Counted from the stretch's first letter, positions 16,013 to 24,969 are shown. The stretch is DNA of 64,000 bases from Streptomyces sp. M41(2017) (GCF_002078175.1 NZ_MWFK01000002.1:558001-622000), one strand, 5' to 3'. Notes: a model not told the origin generated them from the letters alone. A program made the numbers and translations.

Positions 16013-16983
16013 ACCCCGTCGCCAGACTTCTGACGTCCTACCCGGGCAGGCGCATCGGCCAGGCGCTGCTCACCATGGTGCTCGTCAGCATCACGGTCTT
16101 CGCCGGTGTCCGTGCGATGCCCGGCGACACCGCGCAGGCCCTGGCCGGCGAGCAGACCTCCCCCGAGGTCCTCTCCGCCATCCGCGAGGAGTACGGGCTC
16201 GACCACAACATCGCGGTCCAGTACTGGGACTACGTACGGCACGCCGTCACCGGGGACTTCGGTACCTCCGCCCGCAGCGGTCTGCCGGTTCTCGACTCGA
16301 TCCTGGACGCCCTGCCCATCACGCTCGAACTCGCGGCCCTGGCGCTGCTCCTGGCGGTCGTGCTCGGGATCGGTGCCGGTGTGGTCGCCGCGGTCCGGCG
16401 CGGCAGGCCGGAGGAGTGGCTGGCGAACGCCGTGGCTCTGCTGGGCATGTCGGTGCCGACGTTCTGGCTCGGCATGCTGCTGGTCCTCACGTTCGCGATC
16501 GCCGTGCCGGTGTTCGCGGCCTCGGGCTTCGTCCCGTTCGGTGAGGACCCGGTCGAGAACCTGAGCCGTCTGGTGCTTCCCGCGATCGTCCTCGGCTCGG
16601 GCCTGGCCGCCGTCGTCATGCGGCAGACCCGCGCGGCGATGCTCGACGCGATGTCCTCGGACTACGTCCGCACGGCCCGCGCGAAGGGCCTGTCGCAGCG
16701 GTCCGTCATCGGCACGCACGCGCTCCGGAACTCGCTGGTCACGGTCATCACGGTGCTCGGCCTCCAGCTCGGCCAACTCATCTCGGGCGCGGTCGTGACC
16801 GAGCAGGTCTTCGTCCTGCCCGGCTTCGGCAAGCTCACCATCGACGCCGTCTTCACCCGTGACTACGCGATGGTGCAGGGCGTCGTGCTCTTCACCTCCG
16901 GCGCGTACATCCTGATCAACCTGCTGGTCGACCTCCTGTACTCGGTGATCGACCCGCGCATCCGGCTGGGAGGCTCCCGATGA
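16009..16983 (+). CDS. ABC importer permease (DppB-like)
   Basis: 324 residues, about six membrane helices. The N-terminal A-M-P-G-D-T-A and the D-Y-V-R-T-A-R-A-K-G-L EAA-loop (contact site for the ATPase) are diagnostic of DppB/OppB permeases. The ATG overlaps the stop of the binding-protein gene, and its own stop overlaps the next permease. It forms a heterodimeric channel with the product of the gene at 16980. Confidence 0.92.
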   Translation: MNPVARLLTSYPGRRIGQALLTMVLVSITVFAGVRAMPGDTAQALAGEQTSPEVLSAIREEYGLDHNIAVQYWDYVRHAVTGDFGTSARSGLPVLDSILDALPITLELAALALLLAVVLGIGAGVVAAVRRGRPEEWLANAVALLGMSVPTFWLGMLLVLTFAIAVPVFAASGFVPFGEDPVENLSRLVLPAIVLGSGLAAVVMRQTRAAMLDAMSSDYVRTARAKGLSQRSVIGTHALRNSLVTVITVLGLQLGQLISGAVVTEQVFVLPGFGKLTIDAVFTRDYAMVQGVVLFTSGAYILINLLVDLLYSVIDPRIRLGGSR

Positions 16984-17909
16984 CCACCGTCAACTCCCCC
17001 GCCCTGCCCCGGCCTTCGGGCCCGGCACCGGACGACGCCCGTGCGGGGGGCGTGGCCGGCCGGACCGCCGAGCGGATCGGCGCCGGCTGGCGCAGGCTCC
17101 GGCGCAACAAGCTGGCCCTCGTCGGGGCGGTCCTCGCGGCCGTCTTCGTCCTGGTCGCCGTCTTCTCGTCGCTGATCGCCCCGTACGACCCGGCGCGGCC
17201 GGACTTCGACCTGGCGCTGGCACCGCCCAGCTGGGCGCACTGGCTGGGCACCGACGACCTCGGACGCGACCAGTTGTCCCGGGTCCTGGTCGGCGTCACC
17301 GCGTCGATGCAGGTCGGTGTGGTCTCCGTGGCGCTGGCCTTCGTGGTCGCGGTGCCGCTGGGACTGCTCGCCGGGTACTACGGCCGGTTCGCCGACTCCG
17401 TGGTGTCGCGGCTCACCGACACGATGCTGGCCTTCCCGTTCCTGGTGCTCGCGGTCGGACTCGCCGCGGTGCTCGGCCCGTCGCTGGAGAACGCCACCAT
17501 CGCCATCGGCATCTCGCAGATACCGGCGATCGTCCGGATCACCCGGGCCGAGACCCTGCGGCTCAAGCATCTGGACTACGTCGCCGCGGCCGTCGCCAAC
17601 GGAGGCGGTGACCGCACGGTCCTCTTCCGGCACGTGCTGCCCAACGCGACCTCGGCGCTCATCGTCCAGGCCACGGTCGGCGTCCCGACCGCGATCATCG
17701 GCGAGGCGGTCCTCAGCTTCCTCGGCCTGGGCGTACAGCCGCCCTCGCCGTCCCTCGGCGTGATGCTCTCCAGTGCCCAGCCGTTCATCGCCACCGCCCC
17801 CTGGATGGCCGTCTTCCCCGGGCTCGTCATCGTGCTGGCGACCCTGGCGTTCAACCTGCTCGGCGACGGCGTCCGCGACATCCTCGACCCCCGTGGAGGC
17901 TCCCGGTGA
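16980..17909 (+). CDS. ABC importer permease (DppC-like)
   Basis: 309 residues with a cytosolic N-terminal tail then about six helices. The W-L-G-T-D-D-L-G-R-D-Q-L-S-R motif and the C-terminal L-N-L-L-G-D-G-V-R-D-I-L-D-P-R are typical of DppC/OppC. The EAA-like loop is replaced by Y-V-A-A-A-V-A-N-G-G. Stop-start overlaps on both sides couple it to the DppB-like and DppD-like genes. Confidence 0.92.
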   Translation: MTTVNSPALPRPSGPAPDDARAGGVAGRTAERIGAGWRRLRRNKLALVGAVLAAVFVLVAVFSSLIAPYDPARPDFDLALAPPSWAHWLGTDDLGRDQLSRVLVGVTASMQVGVVSVALAFVVAVPLGLLAGYYGRFADSVVSRLTDTMLAFPFLVLAVGLAAVLGPSLENATIAIGISQIPAIVRITRAETLRLKHLDYVAAAVANGGGDRTVLFRHVLPNATSALIVQATVGVPTAIIGEAVLSFLGLGVQPPSPSLGVMLSSAQPFIATAPWMAVFPGLVIVLATLAFNLLGDGVRDILDPRGGSR

Positions 17910-18961
17910 CCCCCACCGCACCATCCGCCGCACCGGCGGCAGTCGCCCGGCGTGGCGGCCCACCGGTCCTCAGTGTCCGCGACCTGACCGTCGCCTTCCA
18001 CGGCCCGGAGTCCACCGTGCACGCCGTGGACGGGGTCTCCTACGACCTGGCCCCCGGTGAGGTGCTCGCCGTGGTCGGCGAATCCGGCTGCGGCAAGTCC
18101 GTCACGTCCATGGCGGTCATGGGCCTGCTCCCGCCGACCGCGCGGGTCGGCGGCTCCATCACCCTGGACGGCAGGGAACTAGTCGGTGCCGGTGAACGCA
18201 CCCTTCGCTCCCTGCGCGGACGACGGCTCTCCATGATCTTCCAGGAGCCGATGACCTCGCTGAACCCGGTACTGACCGTGGGACGCCAGATCTCCGAGGT
18301 GCTGGTCCGCCATCAGGGACTCGGCCGCAAGGAGGCCCGGGCCCGCGCCGTCGAACTCCTCGACCTGGTCGGCATCCCCGCGCCCGACCGGCGCGTGGAC
18401 GAGTACCCGCACCAGCTCTCGGGCGGGATGCGCCAGCGCGTGATGATCGCCATCGCGGTCGCCTGCGACCCGGCCGTCCTCATCGCCGACGAGCCGACGA
18501 CCGCACTGGACGTCACCGTGCAGGCGGGCATCCTCGACGTGCTCAAGTCGCTGCGGGACCGGCTCGGCACCGCCATCGTCCTCATCACCCACGACCTCGG
18601 CGTGGTGGCGGAGACCGCCGACCGTGTCCTGGTCATGTACGCCGGGCGGCCTGTCGAACAGGCCACGGTGGACGAGCTGTTCGCGGCGCCCCGGCACCCC
18701 TACACCCGCGGACTGCTCGGGGCCGTCCTCCGGCCCGGCAGCCGTACCGCCGAGGGACGGGCCCGGCTCAACGAGATCCCCGGTCTGGTGCCGGACCTGC
18801 GCGAGCAGCCGGACGCCTGCGGCTTCGCACCGCGCTGCGCCTTCGCCCAGGACGACTGCCGCACGGGGCGCCCCGCACTGCGCACCGTCGCCGGCACCCA
18901 CCGGATCGCCTGCCACCACCCGGCCGTACCCTCCCCCGCCTCAGAGGAGGCCGCCCGATGA
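17906..18961 (+). CDS. ABC importer ATPase (DppD-like)
   Basis: 351 residues. Walker A G-E-S-G-C-G-K-S, Q-loop F-Q-E-P-M-T-S-L-N-P, signature L-S-G-G-M-R-Q-R, Walker B V-L-I-A-D-E-P-T-T-A-L-D and the H-loop L-I-T-H-D-L are all present. The C-terminal oligopeptide-type extension carries H-P-Y-T-R-G-L-L and a cysteine-rich block (C-G-F-A-P-R-C-A-F-A-Q-D-D-C) expected to hold an iron-sulfur cluster in DppD/OppD proteins. GTG start overlaps the previous stop (GTGA). It energises import together with the next gene product. Confidence 0.93.
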   Translation: MTPTAPSAAPAAVARRGGPPVLSVRDLTVAFHGPESTVHAVDGVSYDLAPGEVLAVVGESGCGKSVTSMAVMGLLPPTARVGGSITLDGRELVGAGERTLRSLRGRRLSMIFQEPMTSLNPVLTVGRQISEVLVRHQGLGRKEARARAVELLDLVGIPAPDRRVDEYPHQLSGGMRQRVMIAIAVACDPAVLIADEPTTALDVTVQAGILDVLKSLRDRLGTAIVLITHDLGVVAETADRVLVMYAGRPVEQATVDELFAAPRHPYTRGLLGAVLRPGSRTAEGRARLNEIPGLVPDLREQPDACGFAPRCAFAQDDCRTGRPALRTVAGTHRIACHHPAVPSPASEEAAR

Positions 18962-20001
18962 CCGGACCCGACGACGTGCACGCCACCCCGGTGCTGGACG
19001 TCCGCGACCTGCGGCGCCACTTCGCCTCGCCGACCGGCACGGTCCGCGCCGTCGACGGGGTGTCCCTGACGATCGGACCCGGTGAAGTCGTCGGTCTGGT
19101 CGGCGAGTCCGGCAGCGGCAAGTCGACGGTGGGCCGCTGCGTGGTGCGCCTCGACGAGCCGACCGACGGTCGGGTCGTCATCGACGGAACCGACGTGACG
19201 ACACTGTCCGCCCGTGCGATGCGGCCCCTGCGCCGCAATGTGCATCTGGTCTTCCAGGACCCGTCCTCGTCGCTCAATCCCCGCATGACGATCCGTCAGA
19301 TCATTACGGAGCCGATCCGGTTGCACCGTCTCGCGGGCCGGGCGGAGGCCGCGCGCCGGGTCGACGAGCTGCTGCGCCGGGTGGGGCTGCGCCCCGAACT
19401 GGCGGACCGGAAACCCCATCAGCTCTCGGGAGGCCAGCGGCAGCGGGTGTCCATCGCGCGGGCGCTGGCGGTGGAACCGGTACTGCTCGTCGCGGACGAA
19501 CCGACGTCCGCGCTCGACGTGTCGGTGCAGGCGTCCGTCCTCAACCTGCTCGCGGACCTCCAGCGCGAGCGCGGTTTCGGCTGCCTGTTCATCACGCACG
19601 ACCTGGCGGCCGTGGAGTACCTGGCGGACCGGATCGCCGTGATGTATCTCGGCCGCATCGTCGAACAGGCGCCCGCCGCCGAGCTGTTCGCCGACCCCAA
19701 GCACCCGTACACACAGGCCTTGTTGTCCGCGGCGCCGGTTCCGGACCCGGAGGAGCAGCGCGGGCGGACCCGGATCCTGCTGGGCGGCGATCTGCCGAGT
19801 CCGCTCGACCCGCCGCCCGGCTGTCACTTCCACACCCGCTGTCCGCTCGCGACGGACCGCTGCCGTACCGAGGCGCCGGAACTGCGCACCGTGCCGTCTG
19901 CGGAGGACGGCGGGGTTCCCCGCCAGGTCGCCTGCCATCTCGTGGCCGAGGACGGCACCGCGCCGGACGCGGCACACGTCCCGGTGACAGCAGGCGTCTG
20001 A
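18958..20001 (+). CDS. ABC importer ATPase (DppF-like)
   Basis: 347 residues. Walker A G-E-S-G-S-G-K-S-T, signature L-S-G-G-Q-R-Q-R, Walker B L-L-V-A-D-E-P-T-S-A-L-D and H-loop F-I-T-H-D-L; the C-terminal H-P-Y-T-Q-A-L-L and C-H-F-H-T-R-C-P-L-A motifs are those of DppF/OppF. ATG overlaps the preceding stop. Last gene of the five-gene operon; a strong hairpin follows at 20037. Confidence 0.93.
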   Translation: MTGPDDVHATPVLDVRDLRRHFASPTGTVRAVDGVSLTIGPGEVVGLVGESGSGKSTVGRCVVRLDEPTDGRVVIDGTDVTTLSARAMRPLRRNVHLVFQDPSSSLNPRMTIRQIITEPIRLHRLAGRAEAARRVDELLRRVGLRPELADRKPHQLSGGQRQRVSIARALAVEPVLLVADEPTSALDVSVQASVLNLLADLQRERGFGCLFITHDLAAVEYLADRIAVMYLGRIVEQAPAAELFADPKHPYTQALLSAAPVPDPEEQRGRTRILLGGDLPSPLDPPPGCHFHTRCPLATDRCRTEAPELRTVPSAEDGGVPRQVACHLVAEDGTAPDAAHVPVTAGV

Positions 20002-20036
20002 AGCATCTTGCGGGCGACCGTCCCTGATGGTTCGTC

Positions 20037-20075
20037 AAGCTCCGTGCCGAGTAGCGAGCTCTCGGCACGGAGCTT
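20037..20075 (+). terminator. Terminator hairpin of the importer operon
   Basis: Perfect 15-bp inverted repeat (arms 20037-20051 and 20061-20075, 9-nt loop) 36 bp after the last importer stop. As is common in Streptomyces, there is no clear U-tract. Confidence 0.75.
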
Positions 20076-20187
20076 CGCCGTTCCCCCCTTCGGATCACGC
20101 GCGGGGCCGGTCGTTGCTGACGTTGCTCCACGCGTCTGCACTCAAGGGCCCGCGCGTGGAGGCCTCTTCGCCGAAGGGATACGGGAA

Positions 20188-20218
20188 CGGGCCGGACCGC
20201 GCGGTGCGGTCCGGCCCG
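20188..20218 (-). terminator. Terminator hairpin of the amidohydrolase gene
   Basis: Perfect 13-bp inverted repeat (arms 20188-20200 and 20206-20218, 5-nt loop) just beyond the stop of the minus-strand gene at 20237. It may act in both directions. Confidence 0.65.
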
Positions 20219-20236
20219 AACGAGCGGGTGGGCGGC

Positions 20237-21445
20237 TCAGCCGACGAGACGCAGCTGGTCCGCGACGACCCGTCCCGCGTGCACGACGGTGCGGTCGGTG
20301 CCCCGGTCCATGACGGCGGCGGCCACGCTGTCACCGTCGACGAGGACGAGGTCGGCCACGTCCCCGACGCCGACGCCGGGCCGGTCGGCCGTGGATGTCA
20401 GCCGCTCCAGCGACGGGTCCAGGATCGCGGCGCCGCCCCGGCTCGCGACCGCCCAGCAGTGCTCGATCAGCTCGTCCGGCCGGTAGCGGTTGGTGAACGC
20501 CAGCTGCCACGTGCGGTCGAGCATGTCGCCGTTGCCGTACGGCGACCAGTAGTCGCGCTGGCCGTCCTCGCCGAGACCGACCCGGACGCCGGCCCGGGTC
20601 AGGTCGGCCAGCGGCAGGGCGTTCTGCTGCTGCGCGGGGGCGATCGTGGCCATCGAGACGTCCAGCTCGGCGAACTCCTCGATGAGGCGGCGGGTCGTCG
20701 CCTCGTCCACGGTGCCGAGCTCGTACGCGTGGGAGAGCGTGACCTTGCCCTGCATGCCGAGGGCACGGGTGCGTTCCAGGATCAGGTCGGTGCTGAACAC
20801 GCCCAGGTGGCCCGGCTCGTGGAGGTGGATGTCGACGGGTGCCTGATGCCGTTCGGCGAGCCCGAAGACGATGTCGAGATGGCGGACCGGGTCGCGGTCC
20901 AGGGTGCACGGGTCGATGCCGCCGACGACCGCGGCCCCCGAGGAGAGCGCCTGGTCCATCAGGTCCGGCACCCCCTTCTCCAGGAGGAGGCCCGCCTGCG
21001 GGAACGCCATGATCTCGACGTCGGCACGGTCCTTGTGCGCCTCCTTCGCGGCGAGGACGCCCTCGAAGCGCTCCAGCCCGCTGTCGGCGTCGATCTGCGC
21101 GTAGCTGCGCACCCGTGTGGTGCCCCGCTCGATCATGCGGCCCAGCAGGGCGGTCGCGCGCTCGGCGACCGGCGGGTCCTCCCGCCAGTGGTCGCGGTCG
21201 TTCATGGTCAGGCCCCACACGCCGGGCTTGCCGGTGTGCGGGCGGAACGGCAGGCCGATCCGGTTGGAGTCCAGGTGGCAGTGGACGTCGGAGAAGGAGG
21301 GCATGGCCAGGCGGCCGCGGCCGTCGACGCTCGTGCCGTCGTCCGTGCGGGACGGGTCGTGCGGCAGGATCGCGGAGATCCGGGCGTCGCGGATCTCTAT
21401 GTCACTGGCCTCCCCGCCCCAGGGGCGGACGTTCCTGATCAGCAT
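20237..21445 (-). CDS. Cytosine deaminase-like amidohydrolase
   Basis: 402 residues. Metal-dependent hydrolase fold: H55-x-H57 in F-S-D-V-H-C-H-L-D, then D-I-H-L-H-E-P, a downstream L-S-H-A-Y-E-L and the catalytic Asp in V-G-L-G-E-D-G-Q-R-D-Y-W-S-P-Y-G-N-G-D-M-L. The last block resembles the D-D-x-x-D-P-W-Y-P-x-G-x-x-N-M-L of CodA-type deaminases. It would remove an amino group or open a ring in a cyclic amidine, pyrimidine or related compound; true cytosine specificity is not established. It lies 69 bp downstream of gntR on the same strand and is expected to be co-transcribed with it. The ABC importer probably brings in its substrate. Confidence 0.8.
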   Translation of the reverse strand: MLIRNVRPWGGEASDIEIRDARISAILPHDPSRTDDGTSVDGRGRLAMPSFSDVHCHLDSNRIGLPFRPHTGKPGVWGLTMNDRDHWREDPPVAERATALLGRMIERGTTRVRSYAQIDADSGLERFEGVLAAKEAHKDRADVEIMAFPQAGLLLEKGVPDLMDQALSSGAAVVGGIDPCTLDRDPVRHLDIVFGLAERHQAPVDIHLHEPGHLGVFSTDLILERTRALGMQGKVTLSHAYELGTVDEATTRRLIEEFAELDVSMATIAPAQQQNALPLADLTRAGVRVGLGEDGQRDYWSPYGNGDMLDRTWQLAFTNRYRPDELIEHCWAVASRGGAAILDPSLERLTSTADRPGVGVGDVADLVLVDGDSVAAAVMDRGTDRTVVHAGRVVADQLRLVG

Positions 21446-21514
21446 GGGTGGGTCGTACTCCTTGCGGTTGGTGCCGTGGGTGACAGTGGTCGGGGGCCGG
21501 CCGACGCGGGTGTC

Positions 21515-22183
21515 TCAGTCGGCCGGCAACACGTCGGCGAGCGTGGCGAGGGAGGGGGCCCGGCCCATCTCGATGTGCGTGTAGGCGAGGGCGGCGGCGA
21601 GATCCGGCTTGCCTTCGGTGATCGCCGCGCAGATGTCCTGGTGTTCGGAGCACTGGACGCTCTGGTCGCGGTCGCCGGTGAGGGTGAACACCCACTGCAC
21701 GAGGCCCAGGGAGGGCTGGAGAGTCGTCTGCAGCAGCCGGTTCCCGGTGAGCGCCACGATCTCCGCGTGCAGGGCGGTGTTCGCGCCGGGGATCTCCTGC
21801 ACGTCGGCCCGGCGGGTGGCGTCCTCGGCGACCGTCATCAGTTCGCTCAGCCGGGCGGTACTGGCGCCCGCCGCGCTGACCTGGGCCGCGCGCCGGGTGG
21901 CGAAAACTTCGAGACTCAGCCGCAGGTCGAACAGCTCGTCCACGTCGCGGAGGGTCAGCCTGCGCACCGACGCGCCCTTGCCGGGAGAGAGTTCGACGAG
22001 TCCGTCCGCCGCCAGGCGGGACAGCGCCTCGCGCACGGGCACGCGGGAGAAGCCGAGCGCTTCGGAGAGGTCGCGCTCACGCAGCCGGGAGCCCGGCGGG
22101 TGGGTGCCGTCGAGGATGGCGGCGCGCAGGGTCCGCTCGGCGCGGTCGACGTGCGAGACGCCGTTGTCCGGATGGGTGGTCAC
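21515..22183 (-). CDS. GntR (FadR/FCD-type) transcriptional regulator
   Basis: 222 residues from the GTG at 22183 (GGAGGAG about eight bases upstream). The winged helix is clear: P-P-G-S-R-L-R-E-R-D-L-S-E-A-L-G-F-S-R-V-P-V-R-E-A-L-S-R-L-A plus wing G-K-G-A-S-V. The C-terminal helical FCD domain (~95-215) should bind the effector, with metal ligand candidates in N-T-A-L-H-A-E-I and E-H-Q-D-I. Palindromes of the GntR type lie upstream of its own gene and of the importer operon, suggesting it represses both import and hydrolysis until the substrate arrives. Confidence 0.88.
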   Translation of the reverse strand: MTTHPDNGVSHVDRAERTLRAAILDGTHPPGSRLRERDLSEALGFSRVPVREALSRLAADGLVELSPGKGASVRRLTLRDVDELFDLRLSLEVFATRRAAQVSAAGASTARLSELMTVAEDATRRADVQEIPGANTALHAEIVALTGNRLLQTTLQPSLGLVQWVFTLTGDRDQSVQCSEHQDICAAITEGKPDLAAALAYTHIEMGRAPSLATLADVLPAD

Positions 22184-22310
22184 CGTGGCACTCCTCCAAC
22201 GCGGGACAAGGGGACGGGAACAGGGCCGCCCGCGGTCGGTCGCTCCCGGAGGCCCCGGGCGAGCGGACACGCGGCACTCCTCGGCCGTGCGTCACGGGGA
22301 CCCTAGCATT

Positions 22311-22320
22311 TGGCATACCA
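22311..22320. promoter_or_regulatory. Putative GntR operator 3, TGGCATACCA
   Basis: Ten-base site 127 bp upstream of the gntR start, differing from the 14193 palindrome at one base. It probably mediates autoregulation. Confidence 0.55.
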
Positions 22321-22405
22321 GTCGGGTGCGGATCACTGGAATGCCGCACGTTTTGCCCTTGATGGCCCGTTATCCACCGCCGGACCGGAACCTCGACGAG
22401 GAGTT

Positions 22406-22415
22406 CGGTATACCG
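22406..22415. promoter_or_regulatory. Putative GntR operator 4, CGGTATACCG
   Basis: Perfect 10-bp palindrome identical to the site at 14324. It sits between gntR (minus) and the marR-MFS pair (plus), so it could also touch the divergent genes. Confidence 0.55.
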
Positions 22416-22467
22416 CGATCCCCGATGTCGCGGCCTGTCGATCATCCAGCCAAACTGCGCAGGTAAA

Positions 22468-22497
22468 CTGGACAATCTGGGCTGTCGATCCTAGGCT
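22468..22497 (+). promoter_or_regulatory. Putative promoter of marR, leaderless start
   Basis: CTGGAC (22468) and TAGGCT (22492) are separated by 18 bp. Transcription would begin about seven bases on, at or just before the ATG at 22505, implying a leaderless mRNA, which is frequent in Streptomyces. Confidence 0.45.
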
Positions 22498-22504
22498 GGG
22501 AGTC

Positions 22505-22951
22505 ATGAGTGATGATCGTGGGCTGTCGCCTTCAGCCGTCCGCGCCTCGCAGTCGGTCCGAGGAGTCATCGGGCGCCTGCGCCGCCGTATCCGCGCCGCC
22601 GGGAGCACCGAGGACCTCAGCCTCACCCAGGCGTCGGTGCTGGCCCGCCTGACGGACGACCAGGGGCTCACGACCAGCGATCTCGCGGTCTCCGAGGGGA
22701 TGCGCCACCAGTCGATGGCGTCCACGGTCGGCGCCCTGGCGGTCCGGGGCCTGGTGGAACGACGCCGCGACCCCGGTGACGGTCGGCGCCTGCTGATCGC
22801 GCTCACCGACGAGGGGCGCCGACGGGCCGAGGCGGGCAGACAGGCGCGCGGCGAGTGGCTCGCCGCCGAACTGCAGATGAAGTGCACCGAGGAGGAGCGC
22901 CGGACCGTGATAGAGGCGATGGCCGTACTGGAGCGTCTCGTCAGTGACTGA
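22505..22951 (+). CDS. MarR-family regulator
   Basis: 148 residues. Winged-helix core: S-L-T-Q-A-S-V-L-A-R-L, T-S-D-L-A-V-S-E-G-M-R-H-Q-S-M-A-S-T-V-G-A-L (recognition helix) and wing R-R-R-D-P-G-D-G-R-R-L-L-I-A-L-T. The start codon overlaps its predicted transcription start. Its last codons overlap the GTG of the MFS exporter gene, so it very probably controls that exporter and senses its substrate. Confidence 0.88.
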   Translation: MSDDRGLSPSAVRASQSVRGVIGRLRRRIRAAGSTEDLSLTQASVLARLTDDQGLTTSDLAVSEGMRHQSMASTVGALAVRGLVERRRDPGDGRRLLIALTDEGRRRAEAGRQARGEWLAAELQMKCTEEERRTVIEAMAVLERLVSD

Positions 22952-24374
22952 GCAGCGCACCGCCGCCCCCGGCGACACCAGGAAGGCAGGCTTCGACCGC
23001 CGGCTCCTCCCCCCGATGATGCTGGGGTCGGTCCTGAATCCGATCAACTCCACCATCATCGCCGTGGCGCTCGTCCCCATCGGCGTGGCGTTCGGGGCGC
23101 CGGCCTCGCAGACCGCCTGGCTGGTCTCGGCCCTCTATCTGGCCACCGCCCTCGGTCAGCCGATCGTCGGCCGCCTCATCGACATCTTCGGCCCCCGTCG
23201 CCTCTTCCTCCTCAGCACCGGCCTCGTCGGCATCGCCGGCGTCGTGGGCACCCTCTCCCCGAACCTCGGCGTCCTCATCGCCGCACGGGTCCTGCTCGGC
23301 TTCGGCACCTGCGCCGGATACCCCGCCGCCATGGCCCTGGTGCGCAGCGAGGCCGAGCGAACCGGACAGGACAGTCCCGCGGGCGTCCTGACCACGCTGG
23401 CGGTCACCAACCAGACCATCGCCGTGGTCGGGCCGCTGCTGGGCGGCCTGCTGATCGGACTGGGCGGCTGGCGCTCCACGTTCGCCCTCAACATCCCCCT
23501 CGCCGTGGTCGCCGTCGTGCTCGGCCGGCTGCGGCTCCCCAAGCAGCCGCACACCCGGGCGGCCGGGCGTGGCGACCTGGCCTCGCGGGTCGACCTGCCG
23601 GGGATGGGCCTGTTCGCGGCCATGCTCTTCTCGCTGCTGCTGTTCCTGATGAACCTGCGTTCCGGCGACTGGTACCTGCCGGTGATCACCGTCGCCGCCG
23701 CCGTCGGCTTCACGCTGCGGGAGCTGCGCGCGAAGACACCGTTCATCGACCTCCGCGTCCTCGGCGGCAACGCCCCGCTGCTGGCCACCTACGGGCGCGC
23801 CCTGGTGGCCTACATCGTGTCGTACGCCTTCCTCTATGGGTTCACCCAGTGGACGGAGGAGAGTTACGGACTCTCGCCGTTCCACGCCGGACTGGTGCAG
23901 ATCCCGATGTTCCTCGTGGGGATAGGTGTCTCCGTGACCGTCGGCCGGCGCAGCGGGGTCCTCGGCAAGCTCCTGCTCGGGGGCGTCGGCCAGATCGCCG
24001 CGTGCGCGCTGATGCTGACCCTCACCCCGGCGAGCCCGATCTGGGCGCTGGTCCTGCTCGCGGTCGTCTTCGGCGTGCCGCAGGGGTCCAACAGTCTGGC
24101 CCTGCAGAACTCCGTCTACTTCCAGGCCGACCCCGAGCGCACCGGCTCCTCCGCCGGACTGCTGCGCACCTTCGCCTACATGGGGTCGATGATCGCGTCC
24201 TCGGCCACCGCCGCGTCCTTCGGGGAGCGTGCCAGTACCGAGGGAATGCACCACCTCGCCTGGTTCATGCTCGGCGCGGGCGTGCTGTATCTGCTCATCA
24301 CCGTCGTCGACCGGAGCCTGCGCCGGGTCTCGGTCGACCGGGACGGTTCTTCGTCCTCCCCGGCGTCCTCGTAG
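22944..24374 (+). CDS. MFS drug exporter (DHA2-like)
   Basis: 476 residues, twelve to fourteen membrane helices. The opening L-N-P-I-N-S-T-I-I-A-V-A-L-V-P-I-G (motif D1), G-R-L-I-D-I-F-G-P-R-R (motif A) and the L-G-F-G-T-C-A-G-Y-P-A-A region place it in the proton-driven multidrug exporters. GTG start overlapping the marR stop by eight bases gives translational coupling. The substrate is unknown. Confidence 0.88.
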   Translation: MTEQRTAAPGDTRKAGFDRRLLPPMMLGSVLNPINSTIIAVALVPIGVAFGAPASQTAWLVSALYLATALGQPIVGRLIDIFGPRRLFLLSTGLVGIAGVVGTLSPNLGVLIAARVLLGFGTCAGYPAAMALVRSEAERTGQDSPAGVLTTLAVTNQTIAVVGPLLGGLLIGLGGWRSTFALNIPLAVVAVVLGRLRLPKQPHTRAAGRGDLASRVDLPGMGLFAAMLFSLLLFLMNLRSGDWYLPVITVAAAVGFTLRELRAKTPFIDLRVLGGNAPLLATYGRALVAYIVSYAFLYGFTQWTEESYGLSPFHAGLVQIPMFLVGIGVSVTVGRRSGVLGKLLLGGVGQIAACALMLTLTPASPIWALVLLAVVFGVPQGSNSLALQNSVYFQADPERTGSSAGLLRTFAYMGSMIASSATAASFGERASTEGMHHLAWFMLGAGVLYLLITVVDRSLRRVSVDRDGSSSSPASS

Positions 24375-24960
24375 CGACGCACGGCCTGCCCCCGCGGGAG
24401 TTCGCTCCGGCACGCGCCGTGGAGTTCCTTGATGCGGAGGCCGTGCAGAGCGCGGTCGGCGCCTCCGCGGGCGACGTGGCCCGGGAGGGCGTGGTCATCG
24501 CGGCCGGGAAATACCGCCGTTGGGCCGTCGACCACCCCGAGCGGTTCCACCTCCTGTACGGGACGCCGCTGCGCTACTACGCGGCACCCGCCGAGGGAAC
24601 GCCCAGGCGGGCGGCGCGCCGGACGAGCGCCGTCTTCGGGCGGCAGTTGTTCGCCGGCTTCTCCGCGGCGCGGCTCGCCGCCGCCGACACCGGCGGCCTC
24701 TCCGCCTCGGCTCCGGCCCACCTGGACGGGTTGGCCCCGATCGGCCGGGACGAACTGCCGCCTCCCGCGACCGCCCTCGTCCTGAGCGCGTGGAGCCACA
24801 TGCAGGGCCAGGTCGTCCTGGAGGTCTTCGGGCACACCGCGATCCTCGGCGACCACCGGGCCGAGATCTTCCGGATGGCCATGCGGAACCTGGTCCAGCA
24901 CATCCGCGACCGGATCCCGGCCACCCTGTCGACGAGCGGAGACGGCACGGGGGAAGCCAC
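24375..24960 (+). pseudogene. TetR-family remnant (C-terminal ligand domain only)
   Basis: Directly after the MFS stop the frame encodes a recognisable TetR WHG-type C-terminal domain: G-K-Y-R-R-W-A-V-D-H-P-E-R-F-H-L-L-Y-G-T-P, then A-W-S-H-M-Q-G-Q-V-V-L-E-V-F-G-H and F-R-M-A-M-R-N-L-V-Q-H-I. There is no N-terminal helix-turn-helix, because MFS coding sequence occupies that place. There is also no stop at the expected end: the frame runs on into the opposite strand of the next marR gene. The earliest in-frame start is GTG 24419, without a ribosome binding site. Best read as a decayed tetR whose 5' half was deleted. Confidence 0.6.
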
Positions 24961-24969
24961 GCTTCCGGG

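Noticed and set aside
20027..22306. Plus-strand frame of about 760 codons opposite the amidohydrolase and gntR
   Set aside because: Antisense of two clear family members; also spans two terminator hairpins.
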